Assembly (NCBI RefSeq): GCF_001510665.1
Contig: NZ_LMTI01000003.1
Span: 292,854-356,853 of the forward strand
DNA length: 64,000 nucleotides
Direction of reading: 5' to 3'
From: Bacillus sp. FJAT-27445
GTDB taxonomy: Bacteria > Bacillota > Bacilli > Bacillales > Cytobacillaceae
Shown: positions 44,301-52,730 of the stretch, piece by piece
How positions within the stretch are numbered: the first letter of the stretch is position 1
Layout: each line of letters opens with the position of its first letter
The notes under the pieces: model-generated
Database searches by the model: none
What the model saw: only the letters and a program-made list of their open reading frames with translations
Told to the model about the DNA's origin: nothing
Translations under genes and position numbers: made by a program

Positions 44301-45487
44301 ACGTTTCTTTTGACGAGAACGGAGTCATTACAGCTCATAACGGCATCCTGCTCGAACTGAAAAATTACGCGGCAGACCCTGCGGCTGCAGCACGCGTTGC
44401 AGAGCTTAGAGCTCCGCTTGACGAGTTAAGGAAACAGGTAGTTGGACACACAACTGTTCCATTAAACGGTGTCCGTGATGATGTCCGTTCAAAGGAAACA
44501 AACCTCGGCAACATGATTGCTGACGCGATGGCTGCTAAGGCGAATGAGTCGCTGCCAACAACGATTGCCATTCAAAACGGCGGTGGAATCCGCGCTTCCA
44601 TTGACGTAGGCGATATCACCCTGGGAGAAATTCTTGAAGTAATGCCATTTGAGAACCAACTGGTTACCCTAGAACTAACAGGCGCGGAAATCTGGGCTGC
44701 GCTCGAAAATGGCGTTTCACAGGTAGAAACGAAGCAGGGCAAGTTCCCACAGGTTTCAGGACTCCGCTTCCAGTACGACCCTGCTAAGCCGGCATACGAC
44801 CGTGTTTGGAGTGTAGAAGTGAAGAATGGCGACAAATACGAAGCCATTGATCTTGGCAAAACATACCGCGTCGCAACAAATGCATTCGTTGCCGATGGCG
44901 GAGACGGCTACACATCCTTTAAGAAAGCCAAGGATGAAGGCCGTATCAATGAATTGTTCGTCGTCGATTTCGAAGTCCTAGCTTCCTATATCGAAAAGAA
45001 CAGCCCAATTTCACCAACAGTCGAAGGGCGGATTATTGCTGGGGAAGAGCCGCCGGCAATCGTGGCCGGCTGGGTTGAGGAAAACGGCCAATGGTTCTAC
45101 TATGACGAGGCAGGCAAAAAGGTTACGGGATGGCTAGAGCTTGATGGCAAGAAATACTATCTCGATCCAGCATCAGATGGTGCCCGAACAACAGGATGGA
45201 AAACCATTGAAGGTTCCAAATATTACTTCAATGAAGATGGCGTCATGCAGGTCGGGCCAGTCACAATTAACGGCAAGACTTACCTCTTTAACGAGGAAGG
45301 CGTCCAGCAGACTGACAAGTGGTCGGAGTATGACGGCTGGTGGTACCACCTAGACAAGGATGGCGTCGTTAAGAAAAAGCAGAAAAATGCTCCTCCTGGA
45401 CAGATTGGCAACACGCCTGGACAGGGTGGAAGCAATCCTCCTGGACAGTCCGGGGAAACCCCTGGACAGGGCAAAAAATCAGCTTAA
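41381..45487 (+). CDS. Secreted multidomain nuclease/5'-nucleotidase with cell-wall-binding repeats (YhcR-like)
   Basis: This 1368-aa exported protein starts at TTG, with AAAAGGAGG upstream. In order it has: a signal peptide (1-31); a DUF6359-like beta domain (about 33-150); an OB-like region (about 160-260); an endonuclease/exonuclease/phosphatase domain (about 420-725: VATYNMENY, LVEVQDNNG, VVLGDLNDFEF, VSDHDPL); a calcineurin-like metallophosphatase (about 732-960: HVNDSHAH, DAGDVFSG, FGNHEFD, GGHSHT); a 5'-nucleotidase C-terminal domain (about 1020-1200: NGGGIRASIDVGDITLGE, ATNAFVADGGDGY); and choline-binding-type GW/YY repeats (about 1226-1335). The tail is Pro/Gly-rich with four PGQ repeats. 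It should degrade extracellular nucleic acid and dephosphorylate nucleotides at the wall. Confidence 0.92.
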   Translation: MKALKRQLFILTTILTMLAGTVFPYAGKAGAEENYITVAQAIANNKGTATVKGYIVAFTKGTKSYDFDAPFDGDTNIAIADSATERDPAKILPVQLPSGDFRTKFNLKSNPINQGKEILVTGSLEAYFTVPGLKSPTAMSFVGETGPDPEPSPEGLKIHQIQGSSHESPYKDQNVKGVRGIVTYVVDASNFYMQSVTPDTDPNTSEGILVYKPTHNVKVGDLVSVDGLVKEWVLDGYSDKLQTDLAMTELNAAGTGASVSVISKNQPLPAALVIGKDIFPPSEVIDNDKFGTFDPDEDGIDFYESIEGMRVAIENPTATAPQKYGEIPVIAGKVEGKPYTIAGGTILTKDNANPERMHILMGDKDYVNKTGDSFNGTVTGVVSYGFQNYKLLTDKASLPQLVEGNLTRETTTIKKEADKLTVATYNMENYRASEVDKTKKIAESIVKNLNSPDILGLVEVQDNNGSTNDGTTDASKNYQALIDAIKTAGGPAYQWTDIAPENLKDGGEPGGNIRVGYLYNPERVQLATGAPKGTASQAVKYENGSLTLNPGRIEPTNSAFNSSRKPLAAEFVFNGEEVIVIANHFNSKGGDQPIFGKNQPPVLGSEAQRLEIARIVNNFVSDVQTKNPEANVVVLGDLNDFEFSKPLEVLKGDDLTNLIESVPQPERYTYNYQGNAQVLDHMLVCNRLAGSAVLDIVHLNSDFSAAQGRVSDHDPLMAQIDLTPAPAGPKPLDLTIMHVNDSHAHVEQYPKLVTAVNEIRSQAKNNLLLDAGDVFSGTLYFKQYQGLADLEFMNLLSYDAMTFGNHEFDKTSETLANFISKANFPIVSANVDVSKDAVLGKLFENTITANAEGGKVYPAIIKEIDGEKVGIFGLTTTDTTYLANPADEIVFNDAIGKAKATVAALKEQGVNKIIALSHHGYVPDQDLAAKVDGIDVIVGGHSHTKLDKPILVQKEEPTLIVQANEYLNYLGKLDVSFDENGVITAHNGILLELKNYAADPAAAARVAELRAPLDELRKQVVGHTTVPLNGVRDDVRSKETNLGNMIADAMAAKANESLPTTIAIQNGGGIRASIDVGDITLGEILEVMPFENQLVTLELTGAEIWAALENGVSQVETKQGKFPQVSGLRFQYDPAKPAYDRVWSVEVKNGDKYEAIDLGKTYRVATNAFVADGGDGYTSFKKAKDEGRINELFVVDFEVLASYIEKNSPISPTVEGRIIAGEEPPAIVAGWVEENGQWFYYDEAGKKVTGWLELDGKKYYLDPASDGARTTGWKTIEGSKYYFNEDGVMQVGPVTINGKTYLFNEEGVQQTDKWSEYDGWWYHLDKDGVVKKKQKNAPPGQIGNTPGQGGSNPPGQSGETPGQGKKSA

Positions 45488-45493
45488 TTAACA

Positions 45494-45531
45494 AAGCACC
45501 CGGCGGCCAATTTTGGCACCGGGTGCTTTTA
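45494..45531 (+). terminator. Terminator of the nuclease/nucleotidase gene
   Basis: AAGCACCCGG/CCGGGTGCTT stem with TTTT tail, 7 bp after the stop codon. Confidence 0.85.
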
Positions 45532-45550
45532 AATGTTTATGTCAAACTTT

Positions 45551-45584
45551 TTTAAAAAAATAAGGGGTACAACCGTATCCCCTT
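45551..45584 (-). terminator. Terminator of the 32-aa microprotein gene
   Basis: On the minus strand AAGGGGATAC/GTACCCCTT followed by ATTTTTTT, directly after the ORF. Confidence 0.75.
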
Positions 45585-45682
45585 TAAAACTTAAGTTTGG
45601 ACGATCGATAGCTAATCGCCCGCAAAATGAACAACTTTTCCTGTAAGGTTAATCTGCTCCAATTCCCAGCCTTGATTTTCAT
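45584..45682 (-). CDS. 32-aa microprotein, copy B of a paralogous pair
   Basis: The minus-strand ORF starts at ATG 45682, 8 bp after AAGGGGAG. It encodes MKIKAGNWSRLTLQEKLF, then a Leu/Ile/Arg helix and a basic tail ending KLKF. It shares M-K-I, W8, L11, E15-K16, F18, L20, S24 and R26 with the 28-aa ORF at 40866-40952. It has its own Shine-Dalgarno site and a strong terminator, so it forms a complete transcription unit. No membrane segment and no known family. The 289 bp upstream (45683-45971) contain nothing else I can support. Confidence 0.65.
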   Translation of the reverse strand: MKIKAGNWSRLTLQEKLFILRAISYRSSKLKF

Positions 45683-45971
45683 CCTCTCAACTCCCCTTAT
45701 TTATAGGCGATGAGCCTCCAAAATTTGAAGATTCCACCTGGTTTAGCGCTTCATTTACTTAATCTTCCTTTACCGCGATTCTTTTAGGGCTAAACGAAGA
45801 TTCGTCCAGCAAATTCGGAGTAAATTGGACAGGCTTTTACCTGTTTCAATCCACCAAAATGCAAGGCTTGCCGAATGAGTGAGGAGAAACGTGAAGGGTG
45901 GCGAAAAGAATTTAAAGAAAGAACGGGGATTAGCCAGCGGGGTAATCTCAAAGATGGTGTTAAAGAATACA

Positions 45972-46003
45972 AAAATGAAAAAGAGGCCTCGCGAAGCCTC
46001 AGT
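45972..46003 (-). terminator. Terminator of the histidine kinase gene
   Basis: GAGGC/GCCTC hairpin with TTTTTCATTTTTG on the minus strand, at the end of the kinase gene. Confidence 0.7.
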
Positions 46004-47521
46004 TTAGTTTTTATATGGGAATGTAATAATAAATGCGGTTCCTCTATTAGGGCCATCACTTTCAACATTTATACGGCCTTTGTGATCCTGAATGATTTTA
46101 TAGCTAACCATCAGGCCCAGCCCGTTTCCGGAAGCTTTAGTGGTGAAGAAGGGCTCACCCAGCTTTTTCAACTGCTCTTCTGTCATGCCGATTCCTGTAT
46201 CCTCAATTTTGACAGAAACCTCTTTGTCCCGCTCTTCAATTGAAATGGTTACAATGCCTCCGTTTGGAATCGATTCAATCGCATTTTTTAGGATATTAAG
46301 GAAAACCTGTTTCAGTTGATTCTTCTCACCGGAAATAAAAATCTCTTCCTTAGGGAAGTAGGTAATGAGGATAACATTCCTAAGCAAGGCTTCAGGTTCC
46401 AGGAATCTTGCAGCACTTTGCAAAATTGAAGCAAGATTGCACTTGGAAAAATCAGCTTGATGCGGCCTGGCGAAAATCATAAACTCGCTGACAATTGAAT
46501 TGATTCTATCAATCTCATCCAGGATTGTTTTCGTGAAAACGGTTTCATTTGTTGTCTCGGTAAGAAGCTGAACAAAACCTTTTATCGTGGTCAGCGGATT
46601 ACGGATTTCATGGGCAAAGCCTGCGGCAAGCTCGCCTACCATTGAAAGCTTTTCGGCTTTTTGCAGTGTTTCTTCTGTCCGCTTTTTCTCAGTAATATCG
46701 TATTGGATGGAGATGTGCTTATATTTTTCTCCTTTATTATCAATGAAAGGAACCATCGTGGTATCGACCCAGTACGTTGTGCCATCCTTCGCCTTGTTCA
46801 GGATTTCACCATTCCAGACCTTTCCGCGGCCAATATCCTCCCAAACTTCTTCAAAGTACTCCTTTGGATGGTACCCAGAGAAGAGTATAGCAGCTGTACT
46901 GCCAATCAATTCTTCCTTTGTATATTTTGAAACCTCGCAAAACTTTCTGTTCACATAAATGAATCTATCATTCTCATCCATTACTGCAAATATAGTCGCT
47001 TCATTCAAAGCCATCTTAAGCTCCGCAAGTTCATTAAGGGTAACCTTTAAGCCCTCCGCGGATTCATCAAGGGCGTATCTCGTCGTCGAAAGAATGTCGT
47101 TATAATGGGTAACGACGGAAGAAAGTACTGCGTGATAAAGGGGGTCGAGAATTTTAATGCTTTCAAATAGATCCCTGCTTGTAATGGAACCTGCTGCAAT
47201 TTCTTTTTCAATAAGTTCGAATATCGCTGTTTTTGTTTCATTTAAAAGGCCAATGCTCGTATCAAGCGAGCCGCTTACGCCTACCGACTTTCTACCCAAT
47301 AAATTTGCGAAGGAAAAAAGATCTTCCTTATAGGAAGGGCTCTGGTCCGCAAGATACTCCCCCAGCAGATAAAATAGGTATCCTTTCATATAGCGGGGGT
47401 TATCAAGCCGGCTATAGAGGTCGCTGTATTTATTTGCGTTACGGGGCAAGTCCAAGTTATCAGCCACTTCACCGCTAAGCTCTTTAACTTTCCAGCCTAA
47501 ATACTTCATTTGACTGTTCAT
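46004..47521 (-). CDS. Soluble PAS-domain sensor histidine kinase
   Basis: This 505-aa kinase has no transmembrane segment. It contains an N-terminal helical sensor-like region (1-165), a PAS domain (about 172-280: VMDENDRFIYVNRKFCEVSKY ... ITEKKR), a HisKA domain with the phospho-acceptor His304 (GFAHEIRNPLTTIKGF), and a HATPase domain (about 400-505: NILKNAIES, DTGIGM, FFTTKASGNGLGL). The domain plan resembles the cytosolic sporulation phosphorelay kinases (KinA/KinE type). No response regulator is adjacent, which fits an orphan phosphorelay kinase. The start at 47521 is preferred because CGGAGGAGAGTC precedes it. Confidence 0.88.
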   Translation of the reverse strand: MNSQMKYLGWKVKELSGEVADNLDLPRNANKYSDLYSRLDNPRYMKGYLFYLLGEYLADQSPSYKEDLFSFANLLGRKSVGVSGSLDTSIGLLNETKTAIFELIEKEIAAGSITSRDLFESIKILDPLYHAVLSSVVTHYNDILSTTRYALDESAEGLKVTLNELAELKMALNEATIFAVMDENDRFIYVNRKFCEVSKYTKEELIGSTAAILFSGYHPKEYFEEVWEDIGRGKVWNGEILNKAKDGTTYWVDTTMVPFIDNKGEKYKHISIQYDITEKKRTEETLQKAEKLSMVGELAAGFAHEIRNPLTTIKGFVQLLTETTNETVFTKTILDEIDRINSIVSEFMIFARPHQADFSKCNLASILQSAARFLEPEALLRNVILITYFPKEEIFISGEKNQLKQVFLNILKNAIESIPNGGIVTISIEERDKEVSVKIEDTGIGMTEEQLKKLGEPFFTTKASGNGLGLMVSYKIIQDHKGRINVESDGPNRGTAFIITFPYKN

Positions 47522-47667
47522 GACTCTCCTCCGATAAAATGGCATTTTAAACCAACTGAAAGTCCCGCAAACAATATAGAAATAGTCAGTATATCCTATT
47601 GATAGTATAATTTTTCCAAGCTATTTTGTAAACTTGGATGGAGAAAAAACAAGAGGTTTCCCAACAT

Positions 47668-47693
47668 AAGAAAAAAGACACCCTTGGGTGCCT
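47668..47693 (-). terminator. Terminator of the LysM endopeptidase gene
   Basis: On the minus strand GGCACCC/GGGTGTC followed by TTTTTTC. Confidence 0.75.
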
Positions 47694-47729
47694 GTTCGAA
47701 TAACTTAATGATATAAAAAAATTCCTAGT

Positions 47730-48815
47730 TTAATAGAACCGCTTGAAACTCTCAAAGCGTAAATTGTAATATGGGTCATCAAGGCTTGTAATCGTCACAC
47801 CTTTAACTGCATCGGCATGGAGGAAGAGGTTGTCCCCCAGGTAGATGCCCATATGCGAGATTCCTTTTTTGTATGTATTTTCAAAGAATACAAGATCTCC
47901 GGCAACTGGTTTATCAATTTCATAGGACCGGTTGTAATACCCTTCTGCCGAGTGTCGGACAAGCTGGTTACCCGCCTGGTTATATACATAATAAATGAAT
48001 CCGCTGCAATCAAACCCTTCAATGGTTGATCCGCCCCATACATAGGGAGTACCGACCAGGCTTTTTCCGAAGGTAATAACCGCTGCCGTTAAGCTCTTAT
48101 CCCCATCTAAAGGGGTGGCGGGCTGGGCAGTTTCAACGGTAGCCGGGACCTTCAGCACCTGGCCGACCCGAATCATATCCGAAGCCAGACCATTCATTCC
48201 CTTTAAATCCTCCACTGTGGTTCTAAAGTTCAGACTGATTTTACCGAGTGTATCTCCGCTTACAACAACATAAACTCCAAGGCTCTCCGGGATGGTTTGT
48301 GAAGGAGGTTCAGGTTTGTTTGTCTGTGGCGGCGGAGCCGTGGCTTTATCTTGGTCGGCTGGCTTTGTCGGTGTTGGCGGCTTTACCGCAACCGTGGAAG
48401 CAGCCTCAAGTTTTAGAACCTGGCCAATATAGATTATATCGCCTTTTAGGTTGTTTAATGATTTCAAGTTTCCGATTGTAATGCCTGTTTTAACTGAAAT
48501 AGCACTTAATGAGTCGCCCTTTACGACTATATAGGTCTTTGCCTTCGCCGATGTGGCTTTTCCAGCTTGGCTTAATTCGGCAGGTGCTTTTACTGCCGGG
48601 CCTGGCAAAAAAAGTTTTTGGTCAAGGAAGATTCGGTCGGAGGTCAATTTATTTATTGTTTTAATATCAGCCACGCTTGATTTCGCTTTTGCGGCGATTC
48701 CGGAAAGCGTATCGCCTTTCTTTACTGTGTATAGTTCAGATGCGGAGGCGCTTGAGGAATAGGCCATTGAAAGAATGGCAACTGTCGCAAAAGTGGCTGC
48801 TGCTTTTTTCTTCAT
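47730..48815 (-). CDS. Cell-wall D,L-endopeptidase with three LysM domains and NlpC/P60 domain
   Basis: This 361-aa exported protein has a signal peptide (1-26) and LysM repeats at about 28-71, 94-137 and 182-224 (each starting YTVKKGDTLSGI or similar). A Pro/Lys/Thr linker and a C-terminal NlpC/P60 domain complete it. The catalytic residues are Cys270 (GFDCSGFIYYVY), His321 (ISHMGIYLG) and His333. It resembles LytE/LytF/CwlS-type hydrolases that cut gamma-D-Glu-mDAP in peptidoglycan stems. ATG 48815 is used; a GTG codon is just before it and TTTGGAGG precedes both. Confidence 0.92.
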   Translation of the reverse strand: MKKKAAATFATVAILSMAYSSSASASELYTVKKGDTLSGIAAKAKSSVADIKTINKLTSDRIFLDQKLFLPGPAVKAPAELSQAGKATSAKAKTYIVVKGDSLSAISVKTGITIGNLKSLNNLKGDIIYIGQVLKLEAASTVAVKPPTPTKPADQDKATAPPPQTNKPEPPSQTIPESLGVYVVVSGDTLGKISLNFRTTVEDLKGMNGLASDMIRVGQVLKVPATVETAQPATPLDGDKSLTAAVITFGKSLVGTPYVWGGSTIEGFDCSGFIYYVYNQAGNQLVRHSAEGYYNRSYEIDKPVAGDLVFFENTYKKGISHMGIYLGDNLFLHADAVKGVTITSLDDPYYNLRFESFKRFY

Positions 48816-49031
48816 CACTTAACCTCCAAAGAGTGTCCTAGTACAGAATATTTTACCATACGAAACAATAATTCAAACCATTTTTTAAAAAAATGTCGAT
48901 TTTTGGGGCACTTTCCAAGCGAAAGAGATACTTAAGATAAATCCGGTGTTACTTTTTATATGAAACTGTTACCTGTTATCCAGTAAAAAGGGGCTAGTTA
49001 CTTCTTATATCAATGTCTAGTAGGTAATTAG

Positions 49032-49136
49032 AATCAGTTTGCCTCGACCGAAGCAAAGGACCTAAACGATGAAGTCATCGGTGATGATCCGAGACTAACT
49101 CTGAAACTTGAAGATTATAAAAGGATGTCACATTAA
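49032..49136 (+). pseudogene. Possible gene remnant (C-terminal fragment)
   Basis: A 34-codon stretch opens after a stop at 49029 with no start codon and reads QFASTEAKDLNDEVIG and then DDPRLTLKLEDYKRMSH. The composition looks like coding sequence, unlike the A/T-rich surroundings. I cannot name the parent gene. It lies in the 717-bp gap between the LysM gene and the S-layer gene. A terminator-like hairpin (about 49348-49377) follows in the same gap. Confidence 0.3.
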
Positions 49137-49416
49137 ATTCCATAGCCTGGACTTCTTGAATTTGGATGAAACTTCGGAATTTTACAAATTGAAAATAAAT
49201 TATGTCCAAATTTTGAATGAAATCTTCCTATATATGAATGTTTTTCCAGTAAACCCAGGTATTTCAATGGTTCTTTCGCCAAATATATACATAAAAAAGT
49301 AGAAATCTCCACAAATATGTATTATTATAGAAATTGTGAAAGTACTTGGCAGGTTACGCAATACCTGGCTTTTTTCACAGGATTACTAAGGTGCAGGTAG
49401 GATATTCATATATTAG

Positions 49417-49445
49417 TTGATATTTCCAGCCCGCTTTAGTATAAT
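49417..49445 (+). promoter_or_regulatory. Strong sigma-A promoter of the S-layer gene
   Basis: TTGATA (49417-49422), 17 bp, TATAAT (49440-49445). The leader to the ATG is about 80 nt and can form a hairpin (CGATAGTT ... AACTGTCG), which may stabilise the mRNA. Confidence 0.75.
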
Positions 49446-49532
49446 TGTCGTTAAGTTTGTTAGGCGATAGTTCTAGCCTTTCAGGCGGAAACTGTCGTAC
49501 TACTAAAATACCGAAAGGGGAAAACCAGACTT

Positions 49533-52500
49533 ATGAAGAAAAAAGCTATCAAAATAGCTGCTGCTTCTGCAGTTGCCGCTTCTGCATTCGTTGCTTACGC
49601 ACCAGCACAAGCTGATGCAGCAACCAACGTTGCCACAGAAGTAAGTAAAGCCGTAACCCAAATTAAGAAAGCTTACCACACATACAGTGATGTAACAGCC
49701 ACTGGCAAATTCGCTGACCTTGCAGACGTATACAAAGAGTATAACGCTGCTAAAATTGCTTACAACAATGCGAAAGCGATTGTTAACAAAGCAGGCGGAG
49801 CTCAAAAAGAAGGATATCTTGCACAATTGGATGTCAACTACAATGACTACATCGCTAAGCGCGTTGTTACATACATCGACGCTTACAACTACGCTACAGC
49901 TCTTGACGCTAAGAGGGAAGCTCTTGCTAAAGCCCTTACTGACAAGGACTGGAACGGCGCAGAAAAGCTTTACCATGAAATCTCTTATGAGTTGAAGACA
50001 CGTACAGTGATCCTTCACCGTGTTTACGGCGAGTCCACTCGTGAACTTCTTATCAAAGCATTCAAAAACGAAGCACAAGCACTTCGCGACAGCCTTGCTG
50101 AAGAAGTAACAGTAAAAATGTACTCCGATGTAGCGACTAAGAAAGTTGCTGAAAAGGACATTGAAGGCGCGAAAGCAGCACTCGCTAAAGTTGATGAGTT
50201 CCTTCCAAAAGTCGACAAGGATAGCGAATTTGGTAAATATTTGATTGCTACTGCCGCTCAGGTTAAAACTGCATACGATGCACTTATTACTCCTAAAGTA
50301 GATGGCATCAGCGCAACTAACCTGAAAGAAGTAACTGTTAACTTCAACAGCCCAGTTTCAAAAGCAGATGTAAAAACTTCTGACTTTACTGTTAAAAACA
50401 ACACTGTTGCATTGGTTAAGCTGTCTGCAGATAACAAATCTGCTACTTTGACTCTTGGAACTGCAGTTGCCCAGCAAGGCGAAGTGGAAGTCACTACTAA
50501 GACATCCCTAAAGTTTGAAAACGGCAAGACTCTTGCTGAAGCAGTTGTAAGCAAGATTAATGTAATGGATGTTACTATCCCAGTTGCTGAGTCTATCGCT
50601 TTGACTGGACCAAATTCTTTCACTGTTAAATTCAGCGAGCCTGTTCAGGCAACAAACAATGCTGAAGTATTAATCAACAATGGAGTATACGGCGTTACAA
50701 GCAAAGTGCTTTCTGCAGACGGACGTACTCTAACAGTTACTTTGGGCGCATCTAGCCTTCCTGAAGGAACATACCAAGTTAAAGTAAGCGGCTATGCTGA
50801 TTTTGCTAACTTTGCAGCTATGAGCAAAACATTTGATCTTGAATACAAGAAAGATGTTGCTGCTCCTAATGTGAAACTAGTATCTGCTTCTCAAAGTGAA
50901 GTAGTTGTAGAATTTGACAAGGCTGTAACTCAAAAAGGTGGAGCAGCGTTAACAAAAGACTTCTTCTACCACACTTATTCTGCTTGGAAGCCAGTTGCTG
51001 TTGAAACAACTGACAACAAGAAGTTTACATTGAAATTCATGGATAATGATGATAAAACTCAAGACTTCATTCTTCCTGAAGGCAATGTGACAGTTACTGT
51101 TCTGAAAAATGTTGGAGATTTCACTGTAGTTGACCAGTGGGGCAATGCTATGGCAGAAGATGCTAAACTATCTGCAACAATTGCTGCAGATAAAGTTGCG
51201 CCTACTGTTACTAAAGTTGAAGCTACAGCAGAAAATAAAGTAGTAGTTACATTCTCTGAGAAAATCGATGCATCTACTGCGAAATTTGCGATTAAAGATT
51301 CTGCTGGAAAAGCTATCACTCCAGCAATCACAGACGTTGCATTTGATAACGAGAAATTGACTGCAACACTAACTCTAGGCGCTAAATTGGCTGGCGGAAC
51401 TTACACAATCGAAGTTAAAGATGCTGTTGATACTTCCCTATCTAAGAACAAAATGACAGCTATTACTGTTCCATTCACTGTTTCTGACAAAACACCAATC
51501 GATCTAACTAAGGTTGATGCTAAAGTTGTTACAAACGATGCAGCTAAAGAACAGTATATCTATGTAACTTTCAATGAAGCTGTTGCTACATCTGGTGCTT
51601 ATTCTGCACTAAGCAAAGATAACTACCTGGTCAACGGAACTGCACTTGCAGCTGCTGATAAAGTAGAATTGTTTGGTACTGATAATAAGCGTGTACGTAT
51701 TACTGTTAAGTACCGTGGAGAAACTCCAGCTGCAGTTGTAGATGCAGCAGTTGATTCAAAGAATGATCTTACGATTGGACGTATTGCAGATGCTGCAGGA
51801 AATATTAACGCAGCCCTTGCAACTAATTTCACAATCACAAATGATACTGCACCGACTACTTTCACTGCGAAAGCTGTTGGACTAAATAAACTTGAGCTTG
51901 TATTTGGCGCTGAACTTAAGACTGTAACAGCAGATGGTATCTTGGTTGATGGAAGCGATACTGACACGACTAGAACATCTGTAGCTGCTGTTGACAAAGT
52001 TGAAGTTAAAGACGGCCAAACATATGTAACTGTTACGGTAAAAGCAGGAGAAAACCTTGCTAATAAGTCTGCTGGCGAGCTAGCAAAAATGTCTGTAGGA
52101 GTTGTTGCTAACAAGCTTGAAACAATTACTGGTCAAAAGTTAGATAGTATGGAAGTAACAGCTGGTAATGTGAAAGATGGCATAGCACCTGAGCTTGCAT
52201 CTGTTGATCCAGTAACTGTTAAGCGTACAGCTGATACTGAAGCGGTAATTACTGTTTCATTTGACGAAGCCTTAGCTACTGTAGGTGACTTGGAGGCAAC
52301 TGATTTTGTAGTCACAGATGCCAACGGTAAAGTTTATGTAGCAGGAGTAGACTATACTGTTGATAACAGCAAAGATGCTTCTAAAGTAGAAATTAAACTT
52401 ACACTTACAAAAGCAAACCTTGATAAGTTAGCTGGAACTAAGTTTACTGTGGCTACTAAAGCTACTGTTACTTACCTACAAGATGGTTCTAAAAACAAAG

Positions 52501-52559
52501 TGAAAGCTTTTGAAGCAAAAGCTACAAAAACTGCACTTTCTGCTACTGTTGAACAATAA
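49533..52559 (+). CDS. S-layer protein, SbsC-like
   Basis: This 1008-aa exported protein has a signal peptide cleaved around residue 30 (AYAPAQADAA). Residues about 31-265 are an alpha-helical domain very similar to the secondary-wall-polymer-binding N-terminus of Geobacillus SbsC (NVATEVSKAVTQIKKAYHTYS; RTVILHRVYGESTRELL). Then come about six to seven Ig-like/SbsA-type beta domains (repeats with APTVTKVEATAENKVVVTFSE). There are no SLH motifs. Codon use is strongly biased to A/T-ending codons, as in highly expressed genes, and a near-consensus promoter precedes it. It likely forms the surface lattice, but it may be one of several paralogues. Confidence 0.85.
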   Translation: MKKKAIKIAAASAVAASAFVAYAPAQADAATNVATEVSKAVTQIKKAYHTYSDVTATGKFADLADVYKEYNAAKIAYNNAKAIVNKAGGAQKEGYLAQLDVNYNDYIAKRVVTYIDAYNYATALDAKREALAKALTDKDWNGAEKLYHEISYELKTRTVILHRVYGESTRELLIKAFKNEAQALRDSLAEEVTVKMYSDVATKKVAEKDIEGAKAALAKVDEFLPKVDKDSEFGKYLIATAAQVKTAYDALITPKVDGISATNLKEVTVNFNSPVSKADVKTSDFTVKNNTVALVKLSADNKSATLTLGTAVAQQGEVEVTTKTSLKFENGKTLAEAVVSKINVMDVTIPVAESIALTGPNSFTVKFSEPVQATNNAEVLINNGVYGVTSKVLSADGRTLTVTLGASSLPEGTYQVKVSGYADFANFAAMSKTFDLEYKKDVAAPNVKLVSASQSEVVVEFDKAVTQKGGAALTKDFFYHTYSAWKPVAVETTDNKKFTLKFMDNDDKTQDFILPEGNVTVTVLKNVGDFTVVDQWGNAMAEDAKLSATIAADKVAPTVTKVEATAENKVVVTFSEKIDASTAKFAIKDSAGKAITPAITDVAFDNEKLTATLTLGAKLAGGTYTIEVKDAVDTSLSKNKMTAITVPFTVSDKTPIDLTKVDAKVVTNDAAKEQYIYVTFNEAVATSGAYSALSKDNYLVNGTALAAADKVELFGTDNKRVRITVKYRGETPAAVVDAAVDSKNDLTIGRIADAAGNINAALATNFTITNDTAPTTFTAKAVGLNKLELVFGAELKTVTADGILVDGSDTDTTRTSVAAVDKVEVKDGQTYVTVTVKAGENLANKSAGELAKMSVGVVANKLETITGQKLDSMEVTAGNVKDGIAPELASVDPVTVKRTADTEAVITVSFDEALATVGDLEATDFVVTDANGKVYVAGVDYTVDNSKDASKVEIKLTLTKANLDKLAGTKFTVATKATVTYLQDGSKNKVKAFEAKATKTALSATVEQ

Positions 52560-52611
52560 TAAACGAAACGTTACTTTATAAGCTAGCTTGCTAGTGAAAA
52601 AAGTCAAGTGC

Positions 52612-52650
52612 AGCCCCATGTTGATACTATTGAAACATGGGGCTCTCTTG
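52612..52650 (+). terminator. Terminator of the S-layer gene
   Basis: AGCCCCATGTT/AACATGGGGCT stem with an 11-nt loop and a short CTCTTG tail, 53 bp after the stop codon. Confidence 0.65.
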
Positions 52651-52730
52651 AACTGTTATTTCCCATTGACAGGTGAAAATCCTGTCCTTGTTGAATAGTC
52701 ATTAACAATTGCCTAATCCTCCTGCATCCA

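Noticed and set aside
45875-46243. Plus-strand ORF of 122 aa beginning MSEEKREGWRKEF
   Set aside because: No Shine-Dalgarno site; most of it is antisense to the histidine kinase and its terminator. The first 40 codons look plausible but are unsupported.
48945-48985. Repeated TGTTAC words upstream of the LysM endopeptidase, resembling WalR half-sites
   Set aside because: Spacing does not fit the TGTWAH-N5-TGTWAH arrangement.
49108-49302. 64-aa ORF before the S-layer gene
   Set aside because: TTG start without Shine-Dalgarno and an A/T-rich composition; it overlaps the better-looking gene remnant in another frame.
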